DNA from: an uncultured Rhodospirillaceae bacterium
GTDB taxonomy: Bacteria; Pseudomonadota; Alphaproteobacteria; Rhodospirillales; Casp-alpha2
Direction: 5' to 3'
DNA: 64,000 nt
NCBI GenBank assembly: GCA_913030825.1
Contig: CAJWCU010000004.1
Location: forward strand, 124,001-188,000
How positions within the stretch are numbered: the stretch's first letter is position 1; every line of letters begins with the position of its first letter. Of this stretch, positions 9,785 through 18,878 are shown piece after piece. The notes under the pieces are model-generated. The model worked only from the letters and a program-made list of their open reading frames with translations, had not been told where the DNA came from and did not search any database. Made by a program: the position numbers and the translations under genes.

Positions 9785-10597
9785 ATGGCGAGTGGTGGTA
9801 ATCATCCCTTCCACATGGTGGAGCCCTCGAAGTGGCCGTTGATGGGGTCCATCGCGGCCCTGGTGACGGCTTGTGGGGCGATCTGGTTCATGCACGGCGG
9901 CCCCTGGTACCTGATGGGCGCCGGTTTCGTGATCCTGTTCTACACCTTCTGGGGATGGTGGAAGGACGTGATCTCCGAAAGCCTGACCCGTAAGTTCCAT
10001 ACCGACACGGTCAGCCACGGGCTGCGCGTCGGGATGCTGCTGTTCATCGCGTCGGAAGTGATGTTCTTCTTCGCGTTCTTCTGGGCCTTCTTCCACGCCA
10101 GCGTGCCGTTCCTGTCGAACGTCGCGACCGTTCCCTGGCCGCCGGAAGGCATCACGCCCTTCAATCCCTGGAACATTCCGTTCCTCAACACGCTGATCCT
10201 GCTGACCTCCGGTGCCACGGTGACGGTCGCCCACCATGCGATCCGCCACGGCGACAACGCCATGTGCGCGCGTTGGCTGGCCTATACGGTCGTCCTCGGG
10301 CTGATCTTCTCGGGCTTCCAGGCCTACGAATATCACCACGCCGCGTTCGGCCTGAAGGACGGCATCTATCCGTCGGCCTTCTACCTGGCGACCGGCTTCC
10401 ACGGCTTCCACGTGATCGTCGGCACGACCTTCCTGCTGGTCTGCTATTTCCGCGCCGCCAAGGGCCACTTCCTGGCGGAAAAGCACATCGGCTTCGAAGC
10501 CGCCGCCTGGTACTGGCACTTCGTCGACGTCGTCTGGCTGTTCCTGTTCGTCTCCATCTACTGGTGGGGCAAGGGCAACGCCACGAACCTGATCTGA
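9785..10597 (+). CDS. ctaE: Cytochrome c oxidase subunit III
   Basis: Integral membrane subunit that stabilises the aa3 oxidase and its proton uptake. The 270-residue protein has about seven transmembrane helices and typical signatures: HPFHMVEPSKWPLMGS at the N-terminus, FIASEVMFFFAFFWAFFHAS, and the C-terminal WYWHFVDVVWLFLFVSIYWWG. A GGGAG ribosome-binding site is 9 bases before ATG 9785. It is the last gene of the operon, followed 30 bases later by a strong terminator. SURF1, often found after this gene, is not here. Confidence 0.98.
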   Translation: MASGGNHPFHMVEPSKWPLMGSIAALVTACGAIWFMHGGPWYLMGAGFVILFYTFWGWWKDVISESLTRKFHTDTVSHGLRVGMLLFIASEVMFFFAFFWAFFHASVPFLSNVATVPWPPEGITPFNPWNIPFLNTLILLTSGATVTVAHHAIRHGDNAMCARWLAYTVVLGLIFSGFQAYEYHHAAFGLKDGIYPSAFYLATGFHGFHVIVGTTFLLVCYFRAAKGHFLAEKHIGFEAAAWYWHFVDVVWLFLFVSIYWWGKGNATNLI

Positions 10598-10627
10598 TCA
10601 GGTTTCGCACCCGACCTTTGGTTTCGG

Positions 10628-10660
10628 AAACGCTCCCCCTCGGGGGAGCGTTTTCTTTTT
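10628..10660 (+). terminator. Intrinsic terminator of the ctaCDGE operon
   Basis: CGCTCCCCC (10631-10639) pairs with GGGGGAGCG (10642-10650), extended by AAA/TTT flanks, followed by TTTTCTTTTT. It ends transcription 30 bases after the ctaE stop. Confidence 0.92.
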
Positions 10661-10763
10661 GTCGGGGGCGTCGCCTTGGCGGAGCATGGCCGGGCGGTGC
10701 TGGAAATCGCGCCTTGGGCGCTCTATGTTATTTCACGTCTGGGGGATGTAAAAAGGACCGGCC

Positions 10764-11177
10764 ATGAACGATATGCAATCGACGCCCACCCCCGGAGAAA
10801 CTCCGCCCGACGAAGGCATGACGCCCGTGATGAACGGTATCAAGGGGCGCTGTCCGCGCTGTGGCGATGGCCGGTTATTTTCGGGTTACCTGAAAATCGC
10901 CGACCGCTGCGACGTCTGCGGCATGAGTTTTCACGGCCATGACACGGGCGACGGCCCGGTGGTGCCGATCCTGTTGGTCATCGGCGCCATCATCGTCGGC
11001 TCGGCCCTATGGTTGGAACTCGTCTACGAGCCCCCCGTCTGGGTACATTTGCTGCTGTGGATTCCGCTGGGCACCATTTTGACCTTGGGCATCATGGTGC
11101 CGCTGAAAGGCATGGCCGTCGGTCTGCAGTACAAATATCGATCGACGGAAGAAGACGCCCGACCCGGCGGCGTCTGA
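10764..11177 (+). CDS. DUF983 family membrane protein
   Basis: A 137-residue protein with a zinc-ribbon-like N-terminal half (GRCPRCGDGRLFSGYLKI and CDVCGMSFHGHDTGDGP; two CxxC pairs) and two transmembrane helices (about 72-92 and 96-118). This is the DUF983 pattern, a family usually found beside cytochrome oxidase genes in alphaproteobacteria. Function is not established; an oxidase-biogenesis role is inferred from context. AAAAAGGACC precedes the ATG. It lies after the ctaE terminator, so it must have its own promoter or rely on readthrough. Confidence 0.88.
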   Translation: MNDMQSTPTPGETPPDEGMTPVMNGIKGRCPRCGDGRLFSGYLKIADRCDVCGMSFHGHDTGDGPVVPILLVIGAIIVGSALWLELVYEPPVWVHLLLWIPLGTILTLGIMVPLKGMAVGLQYKYRSTEEDARPGGV

Positions 11178-11238
11178 TCAACTGGGTCGGCGGGGGCTAT
11201 CTCCCCGATGGCTTCCAAAATCACCATACAGGTTGCGG

Positions 11239-11607
11239 TCAGTGCAAATCGTCCGGGTCGTATTTCATCGCGGTCACGAGTTTCTTGAACGCGTCCCGGT
11301 AGAATTGCCGGCGTGGCAGGGAGAGGTTTCCCCCGCTTACATCCAGAGCCTCATTAAACGCCGTCCAACCGGCCCGCAGATGCTGCTGAGTGATTCCAAT
11401 CTCCCGATGTCGCTGGCCCAGCATGGCCATGAAATCGGCGAAATGCGGGTCGCCCCGTTCCATATCCGAAATGCTTTCCAAGGCGTTGACGAACATCACG
11501 GTCTTGTTGGTTTCGTCCCGGAACAGGCGCTCCACGTCCGGTGCCTCCCGGAACAACGCGGCGTAGAACGCCTCGGCGACGGCCTCGAAATCGAGATCCG
11601 TGCTCAT
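11239..11607 (-). CDS. Single-domain globin (flavohemoglobin-like heme domain)
   Basis: A 122-residue globin without a reductase domain. It resembles the heme domain of bacterial flavohemoglobins: CD1 Phe in VERLFRD (about residue 29), the helix E region NKTVMFVNALESI, and the proximal His67 in LGQRHREIGI, followed by the AFNEAL helix. Such proteins bind O2 or NO. The start at ATG 11607 is chosen because GGGGAGATATCC precedes it; an upstream in-frame extension has no globin-like sequence. It is convergent with the DUF983 gene. Two inverted repeats lie just upstream. A divergent or heme-losing relative (sensor globin) cannot be excluded. Confidence 0.8.
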   Translation of the reverse strand: MSTDLDFEAVAEAFYAALFREAPDVERLFRDETNKTVMFVNALESISDMERGDPHFADFMAMLGQRHREIGITQQHLRAGWTAFNEALDVSGGNLSLPRRQFYRDAFKKLVTAMKYDPDDLH

Positions 11608-11638
11608 GGATATCTCCCCATTTTGGTTGTTTAAATTA

Positions 11639-11679
11639 GAAGTTTTGACTTCATAAAGTGCAATATGCCTTTCGGCATA
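11639..11679. promoter_or_regulatory. Two inverted repeats upstream of the globin gene
   Basis: GAAGT-TTTG-ACTTC (11639-11652) and TATGCC-TTTC-GGCATA (11664-11679) are perfect short palindromes 32 to 72 bases before the globin start. They are possible operators; they do not match the NnrR, NsrR or FNR consensus I know. Confidence 0.4.
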
Positions 11680-11752
11680 GACCATCGTCTATACGACTAG
11701 GAATCGACCGAAGGGCCGCCTGATACGTCGAACGAAGGACAGAGGTGGGGGG

Positions 11753-13036
11753 TTAAGCCTTGCCGCGATCCCCGGCGAGTTCGTCCGGGCGAATGCGGAC
11801 GAAGACGATCAGGGCAATCAGCATGCAAACGGCGACAGTCGAAAAGGCGATGCCCCAATTGATCGGCGACATGCCGCCTGAGAGATCTAGCGCCAATCCC
11901 ACCATTAACGGCCCGACGAAGCCGCCTGCGTAGCCCAACATGGAATGGACGGCGAGCGTGGCCCCCCGTCGTTCCGGTTCCGCCGTGCCGGCGGTACCGG
12001 CGGTCAGCGACGAGGAATCCAGCCAGATCACGAAGCCGTAGGCGATCAGCAGTATGGTTGCGAGCGTGTAGGAGGTCGAACCGACGAAGCCGGTCAGCAA
12101 AGCGAAGACGATCGACAGCGTCAGGGCGGTCTGAACGAGCCGCCGGCGGCCGAAGCGGATCGCCGCTTCGTTGCCGCTGACGCTGGCGGCCGTGCCCAGC
12201 AGGCCCAGGACGGTGACCAGGGCGGCCGGCGTCAGCCAGGCATCGGTCATGTCCTGTTTGACCGCGACATAACCCAGGAAGGCGACGCCCCAACCGCGCA
12301 GCGCGCTCATCTCCAGGGTATGCATGGCATAGGCGAAGGCATAGGCCATGGCCGATCGGTTCCGGAATACCGGGCGGAAGTCGAATAGGGCCGGGCGCGC
12401 ACCCGTCGGCTTCGGTGCTTTTTCACGCGCCGGAACGACGGCCAGGATCATGACCCAGGCAACGGCCGCGCTGACGCCCGCCGTCAGGAACGCCCATTGC
12501 CAGCCGAAGCCGACGGCGATCAAATCCCCGACCGCGAAGGACAAGGCCCCGGATACGCCGATGCTGGCGGCATGGGCGGCGGTCGCCCGCGACATGGTCT
12601 TGGCATCGACCCGGTCGGCCAGCAATTTCAAGCCCGTCATATAGGTCCCGGCCCATCCCATGCCGGTGAAGGCGCGGGTCGCGAAGGCCGACCAGAAGCC
12701 CTCGGCCATGAGTCCGAACATCAGATGCCCGACCACGGTCGCGCCGACGCCGAACAGATAGATGCGTTTCGGATCGACCCGGTCGGTCAGGGTCACGAGA
12801 ACCGGCACGGAAATCATGTAGGCGCCATAAAAGGCCGAGGTGATCCACCCGGCTTCCGTATTCGACAATTCCCACAGCGGGATCATGCGCGGCAGCAAGG
12901 CCGGCCAGAAAAAGGCGCCGATCTGGACCATCACCTGGGCCGCGCAGAGCACGGCGATCAGCGACCAGACGGGCGGGCCGTCGGACTGAGCATCGGTGTT
13001 GGGGGCGCCGGGCGTGTCGGAGGACGTGGCGGTCAT
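11753..13036 (-). CDS. MFS transporter
   Basis: Twelve-helix major facilitator of 427 residues, substrate unknown. N-terminal half begins PPVWSLIAVLCAAQVMVQIG; the helix 2-3 loop reads TDRVDPKRIYLFG, an MFS motif-A variant. The start ATG at 13036 overlaps the stop of the GDCCVxC gene (ATGA), so it is the third gene of a translationally coupled operon SLC13 permease / GDCCVxC / MFS. Upstream in-frame sequence belongs to the neighbouring reading frame and was excluded. The operon context suggests the two carriers act on related compounds, but nothing in the sequence names the substrate. Confidence 0.85.
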   Translation of the reverse strand: MTATSSDTPGAPNTDAQSDGPPVWSLIAVLCAAQVMVQIGAFFWPALLPRMIPLWELSNTEAGWITSAFYGAYMISVPVLVTLTDRVDPKRIYLFGVGATVVGHLMFGLMAEGFWSAFATRAFTGMGWAGTYMTGLKLLADRVDAKTMSRATAAHAASIGVSGALSFAVGDLIAVGFGWQWAFLTAGVSAAVAWVMILAVVPAREKAPKPTGARPALFDFRPVFRNRSAMAYAFAYAMHTLEMSALRGWGVAFLGYVAVKQDMTDAWLTPAALVTVLGLLGTAASVSGNEAAIRFGRRRLVQTALTLSIVFALLTGFVGSTSYTLATILLIAYGFVIWLDSSSLTAGTAGTAEPERRGATLAVHSMLGYAGGFVGPLMVGLALDLSGGMSPINWGIAFSTVAVCMLIALIVFVRIRPDELAGDRGKA

Positions 13037-13257
13037 TCGGGAACGGGGCCTTCGGTCCGCTGGGCGTCCGGGCAGCGCACGTCGCCGTAGGAACAGAACA
13101 CACAGCAATCCCCCGGCTCCGGCGTCAGGAGAGAGCCGCATTCCATGCACTGATAATATTGGATGGATTCCCCGATCGGCATGGCCTCCTGCGCCGGGAA
13201 GTCACAGACCGGGCAGGTCACGGTGGTTATCAGGCGGATTTTCGGACCCATGGTCAT
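13033..13257 (-). CDS. GDCCVxC-motif small cysteine-rich protein
   Basis: A 74-residue protein with TCPVC, YQCMECG and the diagnostic GDCCVFCSYGDVRCP; nine cysteines in all, so a zinc or iron-sulfur binding fold is likely. Function of GDCCVxC proteins is unknown; they occur beside transporters and metal-stress genes. Its ATG (13257) overlaps the SLC13 permease stop by four bases and its TGA overlaps the MFS start by four bases, which fixes the start and shows tight translational coupling to both carriers. ATG 13251 is an alternative internal start. Confidence 0.85.
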   Translation of the reverse strand: MTMGPKIRLITTVTCPVCDFPAQEAMPIGESIQYYQCMECGSLLTPEPGDCCVFCSYGDVRCPDAQRTEGPVPE

Positions 13258-14654
13258 GGCAAATACCCCAATACCCGCCACCACAGATAGTTCATCGGCA
13301 ACAAAAGGACGATCGTCAAGACCGCCAGGACCAACGTGAACCGCCCGGCTTGGCGCAGGCTGACGCCGCCCAGTTGCAAGGCGACCACCAGGGGCGGCAC
13401 CTGATAGGGCAGGAACATGGTCGAATAGCCCAGAACGATGGTCATCAGTACGGTGACCAGGGGGAAGCCCGTGGCCGCCGCCAGATCCTGGGCGAAGGGC
13501 GGCAGGACGGCGGGCACGCTGGGCGCCGTCGCCAGCAGGCCGGTCACCGATCCCAGACCGACCAGGGTCGCGAAATTGGTTGCCGGGGTCGCCGGGTCGA
13601 GCGGCAGCAGCGGCAGGATGCGGGCCGCCAATTCCTTGCCGACCCCGGAATCCACGATGATCGCCGCGACCGACAGGACCGCCGCGATATAGATCACCGA
13701 GGCCGTGTTGAATTTCGTCATGAAGTCTTCTTGGCGAACAAGGTCGACCCCGGGCAGCAGGCAGATGACGCCCGCGGACAAGGCAATCCAGGCGGGCGAA
13801 ATCCCATGCCAGAAATCCAGCGCCCAAAGCGTCAGGGTCACGCCGATGACCCAGGAAAGCACCCGTTCGTCGCGGCTCATCGGCGTCGCCGTTTGGCGCT
13901 CGGCCGACGGCGGCGTTTCGGCGGTATCGGGAAACAGAACCAAAACAATGAAATATATGGCGATCGCCTTCAGAATGCCGATCACCGGAAAATGCATCAG
14001 CAGATAGGCGCCGTAGGTGAAGTGCAGGCCGTAAAGGGTTTCCGCGGTGCCCGCCAGGACCATGTTCGGCACGTTGGCCGGCAGGATCGCGACGGCGGGC
14101 ATCCAGGTGCCGCAGGCCACCGCCATGACCAGGCCCGCGCGCCCGTTGCGCCCCTCGCCGAAGCCCAGCCGATCGGCCAGCGCCAAGGCGATCGGGACCA
14201 GCAGGATCACCCGCCCCATGGTCGAAGGCATGAAGAAGGACAAGGCCACGCCGACCAGAACCATGGCCGCGACCTGCGCCTTGTAGGTTTCCCCGAACAG
14301 GCCTGTCAGCCGCGATGCCAGACGCGCGCCAAGGCCCGTGCGGTTGACGGCGATGCCGACGATCAGGCCGCCGACGGTCAACCACATGGCGGTCGACGCC
14401 CATCCGGCAAAGATCACTTCCGGCGGTGCCACGGCGATCAGCGAGGCCAGCGCGAAAAACGCCAGGCTGGTAACGAATTCGGGCAGCACCCCGGTCGCGA
14501 AGAACCCCATGGCGAAGACGACCAGACCGGCGGCGCGCAGGACCTCGGGCTGCCATCCGGCGGGGGCCGGCATGACCAATAGGACGACAGCCAGGGAAAA
14601 CACGGCCAGCGCCGTCCACCGGGCCATCGTCATGCGTGACAAGGCGGTAAGCAT
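13254..14654 (-). CDS. SLC13 / DASS family anion permease
   Basis: A 466-residue membrane protein with about twelve hydrophobic segments, resembling sodium-coupled dicarboxylate/sulfate permeases of the DASS family. Family-like stretches include ASTAMWLTVGGLIVGIAV, the helix-loop ALSFFMPSTMGRVILLVPIA (SNT-like cation site variant) and the C-terminal LLATAPSVPAVLPPFAQ. ATG 14654 is preceded by GGAGAGGAGACG, a strong ribosome-binding site. It is the first gene of the three-gene leftward operon and is divergent from phaC. Proximity to a sulfur-oxidation island 18 kb away makes a sulfur oxyanion conceivable, but this is speculation. Confidence 0.85.
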   Translation of the reverse strand: MLTALSRMTMARWTALAVFSLAVVLLVMPAPAGWQPEVLRAAGLVVFAMGFFATGVLPEFVTSLAFFALASLIAVAPPEVIFAGWASTAMWLTVGGLIVGIAVNRTGLGARLASRLTGLFGETYKAQVAAMVLVGVALSFFMPSTMGRVILLVPIALALADRLGFGEGRNGRAGLVMAVACGTWMPAVAILPANVPNMVLAGTAETLYGLHFTYGAYLLMHFPVIGILKAIAIYFIVLVLFPDTAETPPSAERQTATPMSRDERVLSWVIGVTLTLWALDFWHGISPAWIALSAGVICLLPGVDLVRQEDFMTKFNTASVIYIAAVLSVAAIIVDSGVGKELAARILPLLPLDPATPATNFATLVGLGSVTGLLATAPSVPAVLPPFAQDLAAATGFPLVTVLMTIVLGYSTMFLPYQVPPLVVALQLGGVSLRQAGRFTLVLAVLTIVLLLPMNYLWWRVLGYLP

Positions 14655-14813
14655 GTCGGATCGTCTCCTCTCCGTCGCTTTTAGAGGACGCCGGTCGGGT
14701 GGAAAAGTACTCAATCGCGGGTTTTCCCCCGATCAGCCCGTGGCATCCCGGCGGAAAGGAAGTTAGTATTCGCGACAGCCGCCGCCATCCACAGCCGGAG
14801 TCAGGCCGCCGCC

Positions 14814-16646
14814 ATGACCAAGACGTCGAGCAAAGACAAGACCCGCCCCGATCCCCAGGACGCCCCGGCCGATACCCTGTTCATCGATTCCGACGAAGCG
14901 CAGCGCGCGGCCCAGGCGCTGAACGAACGGTGTCAGCGGATCATGCAGCGGTTCTGGCAACGTCAGGCGGAAACCAACGGCTTTCAGATTCCCGACCCGC
15001 TGGTCGTCGGCAAGGCGTTTTTCGAACTGGGCGCGGCCATGTTCTCCGACCCGGCCAAGCTGGCAGAGGCCCAGGCAAAATTGTGGCAGGGCTACGCCGA
15101 CCTGTTCGAGGCGGCGTCCAAGCGGTTAAGCGGCGAGGCCGCAGCACCCGTGGCCGAGCCGACCAAGGACGACAAACGTTTCAAGGACGAGGTTTGGTCG
15201 GAAAACGTCGTGTTCGACACCCTGAAGCAATCCTATCTGCTGACCTCCAACTGGGTGCAGCAGGCAGTGCGCGACGTCGACGGACTGGACCCCAAGACCC
15301 GGGACAAGGTGAATTTCTACACCCGCCAATGGGTCAACGCCCTGTCGCCGACGAATTTCGCGGCGACCAACCCCAAGGTCATCGAGCGGACCCTGGAGAC
15401 CAAGGGCGAAAATCTGGTCAAGGGGCTGGATCACCTGCTGGAGGACCTGGAACGCGGCGAGGGGCAACTCCGCATATCCATGACGGACGACACGGCCTTT
15501 ACCCTGGGTGAGAACATCGCCGTGAGCCCGGGCAAGGTCGTCTTTCAGAACGACCTGATGCAGTTGATCCAATACGCGCCGACGACGGAAAAGGTCGCCC
15601 GCCGGCCGCTGCTGATCGTGCCGCCCTGGATCAACAAGTTCTACATCCTGGATCTGCAGCCGAAGAATTCGCTGATCAAATGGTGCGTCGACCAGGGGCA
15701 TACGGTCTTCGTCATCTCCTGGGTCAACCCGGACGAAAGCCTCGCCGACAAGGCCTTCGAGGATTACATGCTGGAAGGCCCGCTGGCGGCGCTCGACGCC
15801 ATCAAGCAGGCGACCGGCGAGGACGAAGTCAACATGATCGGCTATTGCATCGGCGGTACCCTGACCGCCGCGACCCTGGCCCATATGGCGGCCAAGGGGG
15901 ACAAGCGCGTCGCCTCGGTGACCTTCTTCACCACCATGACCGACTTTTCCGAACCCGGGGAACTGGGTGTGTTCATCGACGACGAACAATTGCAGCTGCT
16001 GGAAGAGCACATGGCGGACAAGGGCTACCTGGAAGGCAGCTACATGAGCCAGGTGTTCAACATGATGCGCGACAACGACCTGATCTGGTCGTTCGTGGTG
16101 AACAACTACCTGTTGGGCCGCGAGCCCATGGCCTTCGATCTGCTGTATTGGAATGCCGATAACACCCGCATGCCGGCCATGATGCATGGCCTGTATCTGC
16201 GCGAGATGTATCTGGAAAACAAACTGGTCGAACCGGGGGCGATCACCCTGGCAGGTACGCCCATCGACCTGACGGCCATCGAAACGCCGGTCTACATGCT
16301 GTCGACCCGGGACGATCACATCGCGCCCTGGAAATCGACCTATGCGGCGACGCAGTTGTACAAGGGCCCGGTGAAATTCGTTCTTTCGGCGTCGGGCCAT
16401 ATTGCCGGGGTCATCAATCCGCCGGCGGCGGGCAAGTATTGCTATTGGACGAACGCCAAGACGCCCAAGGACCCGGATTCCTGGCTGGCGGATGCCGCGC
16501 AGCACGACGGATCCTGGTGGCCGGATTGGCAGAAATGGATTTCGCGTAAATCGGGCGGCCAAGTGGCGGCGCGGGTGCCGGGCGACGGCAAACTCACGCC
16601 CATCGAAGACGCGCCCGGAAGCTATGCCAAGGTCCGGATGGGCTGA
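14814..16646 (+). CDS. phaC: Class I poly(3-hydroxyalkanoate) synthase
   Basis: Polymerises 3-hydroxyacyl-CoA into storage polyester granules. The 610-residue length fits class I PhaC. The lipase-box-like nucleophile motif is GYCIGG with Cys345; the catalytic Asp is in STRDDHIAPW and the His in SASGHIAGVINPP. The conserved TPRNYLANP-like substrate region and PPWINKFYILDL are present. GGAGTCAGG lies before ATG 14814. phaA, phaB, phaR and phasin genes are not in the window, so granule formation depends on genes elsewhere. Transcription is divergent from the SLC13 operon. Confidence 0.97.
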   Translation: MTKTSSKDKTRPDPQDAPADTLFIDSDEAQRAAQALNERCQRIMQRFWQRQAETNGFQIPDPLVVGKAFFELGAAMFSDPAKLAEAQAKLWQGYADLFEAASKRLSGEAAAPVAEPTKDDKRFKDEVWSENVVFDTLKQSYLLTSNWVQQAVRDVDGLDPKTRDKVNFYTRQWVNALSPTNFAATNPKVIERTLETKGENLVKGLDHLLEDLERGEGQLRISMTDDTAFTLGENIAVSPGKVVFQNDLMQLIQYAPTTEKVARRPLLIVPPWINKFYILDLQPKNSLIKWCVDQGHTVFVISWVNPDESLADKAFEDYMLEGPLAALDAIKQATGEDEVNMIGYCIGGTLTAATLAHMAAKGDKRVASVTFFTTMTDFSEPGELGVFIDDEQLQLLEEHMADKGYLEGSYMSQVFNMMRDNDLIWSFVVNNYLLGREPMAFDLLYWNADNTRMPAMMHGLYLREMYLENKLVEPGAITLAGTPIDLTAIETPVYMLSTRDDHIAPWKSTYAATQLYKGPVKFVLSASGHIAGVINPPAAGKYCYWTNAKTPKDPDSWLADAAQHDGSWWPDWQKWISRKSGGQVAARVPGDGKLTPIEDAPGSYAKVRMG

Positions 16647-16807
16647 GTTAGGCGACCATTTACGCCTTAAGTCTAGGTGATCAGTTTGCCGGTTCAAAAC
16701 AACCGGTGATGGTCATAGACTTGCCGATAACGAGCACCATGACTGCGTAAATCAGCGACGCCGTAGGATGGGGGCCGTGATTGGCGGCCCGAAACACGGG
16801 GGGTCCC

Positions 16808-18769
16808 ATGGATTTCAGCAAGTTACGGACGAAGTTTTTCGCCGCGACGGTCGCGTTGTTTGCGGTCGCGGGCATCATCACCATTGTCATGGCGACCCGC
16901 AGTCTGGACCGGCTCAGCACAATCATTTCCGAAACCGGAACCGGTCTTCGAACCGCCGAAAAAGCGCAGCACGCGGCGCAGATCGCGATCCTGAAGGCGG
17001 ATCAGGCGGCGGAACAGTCCGAAATCAAGATCAACAATGCCCGCGAACTGAACGCCAAGCAAAAGGAAATCGGCGAGCGGGAAGCGGCCCTCCGTGGGTT
17101 CTACCGGGGGGCGCTGCGCATCATCGCATCGCAGTTGGAATCGATCCTTTCCCCCATGGCGCCGGACGACCGCGATTTCTTCGTGCTCAACGACGAGGTC
17201 TATCTGACCGTCATGAAGGGGGCGAAATCGGTGAAATTCTTTCCGGCGACCGATCCGGAGAACTTGAAGGAGGTCGCCGAGAACGAAGGGCTGTCGCCGG
17301 TCCGCACGGACCAACTGGCCAGCGCGATCCAGGAGAACGCGGACGCGGAAGCGCCCTACATGGCCTTCGATTCCGCCGACGATGCGATCCGGATCATCGC
17401 CAATATCGGGCCCACCGAGGACCGGTTCGGTGTCCTGGAAGTGACCCTGGAAGACCAGTTGACGCCGATGAAGAAAGAGGCGGGCAACCTCGCCCTCGAC
17501 TTCATGATGCGTCTCGGCGCGCAGACCAAGGAACAGGAAAAGAATTTCGAGACCCGGCTGGCGGAGATGGAGGCGAAACGCGCCGAGGCCGAAGCCGTCC
17601 ATGCCGAGCGCGAAGCCCGCGTTGAGTCCGAAGAAAAGTCGGCCCGTAATTGGCTGATCGGCGCGGTCGTCTTGTCGTCGCTGTTCGGTGCCGTCGCGAT
17701 CAGTGCCCTGGTCGTGCTGCTGATTACACGGCCACTCGACCGGAACGTCAAGATCATGAGCCGCCTGGCCGGCAACGACACGGACGTCGAGATCACCGAC
17801 GCCGACCGCAAGGACGAAATCGGCGAAATGGCCCAGGCCGTTCAGGTGTTCAAGGACAGCCTGATCGAGGCCGAACGCCAGGCCGAGGAACGCCGCGCCG
17901 AGCGCGCATCCCGCGAGGAACGGGTGCGCAGGATCGAGGCCCTGGCCAAGGCGTTCGACGAACAGGTTTCCGGCTCCCTCGACACCGTCGGCAACGCAAC
18001 CCGCCAGATGAAGGCGACGTCCGAGCAGATGTCGTCGATCGCCGCCCAAACCGCCGATCAGACGCGTGCCGTCACCCAGGCAACGGAAAGCGCCGCCGAA
18101 AGCGTTCATACGGTCGCCTCCGCCGCCGACGAATTGAGTAAGTCGATCACCGAAATCGCCGAACAGGCCGCGACCTCGAACCAGGTTTCCGAAAGGGCCG
18201 CCGACCAGGCCCGCGAGACGGATGAGCGGGTCCAGCGTCTTAACGATGCGGCGATGAAGATTGGCGAGGTCATTCAGCTGATCACCGATATCGCCGAGCA
18301 GACGAATCTGCTGGCGCTGAATGCGACGATCGAGGCGGCCCGCGCCGGCGAGGCGGGCAAGGGCTTCGCCGTGGTCGCCAGCGAGGTCAAGAACCTGGCC
18401 AATCAGACGGCCAAGGCGACCGAGGAAATTGCCGCCCAGGTCTCCAATATTCAGGAGGAAACAGGCGATACGGTCCGTGCCATAGCCAAGATCACGGAAA
18501 GTGTCGACCGCATGGTCGAGATCGCCTCCGGCATCTCCGCCGCGGTCGAACAGCAATCGGCGGCCACCCGGGAAATCGCCCGCAATACGGACGAAGCGAC
18601 GGCGGGCACCCAACAGGCCAGCGCCAATACCACCGAGGTCGCCCGCGCGGCGTCGGAAACCGAACAGTCGGCGGGCGCGGTGCTGGAATCCGTGGCCGCA
18701 TTGGATAGCGAGTCCGACCGTCTGCGCCGCTACGTCACCGACTTTTTGGAACAGATTCGCACCGCCTGA
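16808..18769 (+). CDS. Methyl-accepting chemotaxis protein
   Basis: Inner-membrane chemoreceptor of 653 residues. Transmembrane helix 1 is about residues 11-33, a largely helical periplasmic sensor follows, transmembrane helix 2 is about 281-306, then HAMP (about 307-360) and the cytoplasmic signalling domain (about 390-650). The hairpin tip is recognisable as [20 protein letters not shown], followed by [15 protein letters not shown]. The N-terminal start [11 protein letters not shown] at ATG 16808 follows GGGGGG; an in-frame ATG 27 bases upstream is less likely. The ligand is not predictable. No che genes are adjacent. Confidence 0.95.
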   Translation: MDFSKLRTKFFAATVALFAVAGIITIVMATRSLDRLSTIISETGTGLRTAEKAQHAAQIAILKADQAAEQSEIKINNARELNAKQKEIGEREAALRGFYRGALRIIASQLESILSPMAPDDRDFFVLNDEVYLTVMKGAKSVKFFPATDPENLKEVAENEGLSPVRTDQLASAIQENADAEAPYMAFDSADDAIRIIANIGPTEDRFGVLEVTLEDQLTPMKKEAGNLALDFMMRLGAQTKEQEKNFETRLAEMEAKRAEAEAVHAEREARVESEEKSARNWLIGAVVLSSLFGAVAISALVVLLITRPLDRNVKIMSRLAGNDTDVEITDADRKDEIGEMAQAVQVFKDSLIEAERQAEERRAERASREERVRRIEALAKAFDEQVSGSLDTVGNATRQMKATSEQMSSIAAQTADQTRAVTQATESAAESVHTVASAADELSKSITEIAEQAATSNQVSERAADQARETDERVQRLNDAAMKIGEVIQLITDIAEQTNLLALNATIEAARAGEAGKGFAVVASEVKNLANQTAKATEEIAAQVSNIQEETGDTVRAIAKITESVDRMVEIASGISAAVEQQSAATREIARNTDEATAGTQQASANTTEVARAASETEQSAGAVLESVAALDSESDRLRRYVTDFLEQIRTA

Positions 18770-18878
18770 TCCGGGGGGTGGCGGGCCGGATGTCGGGCCG
18801 CCTTGAAAAAGCGCGAAAAGCCGACCGTAACGGCCCGGATCGTTTGCCCAAGTCCTTGATTCCGGGCATAGTTCCGGC

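Noticed and set aside
13254-14619. 528-residue minus-strand frame running through the SLC13 permease
   Set aside because: Only its last 74 codons (13033-13257) are real, as the GDCCVxC gene; the rest is an out-of-frame shadow of the permease with Arg/Gly-rich composition.
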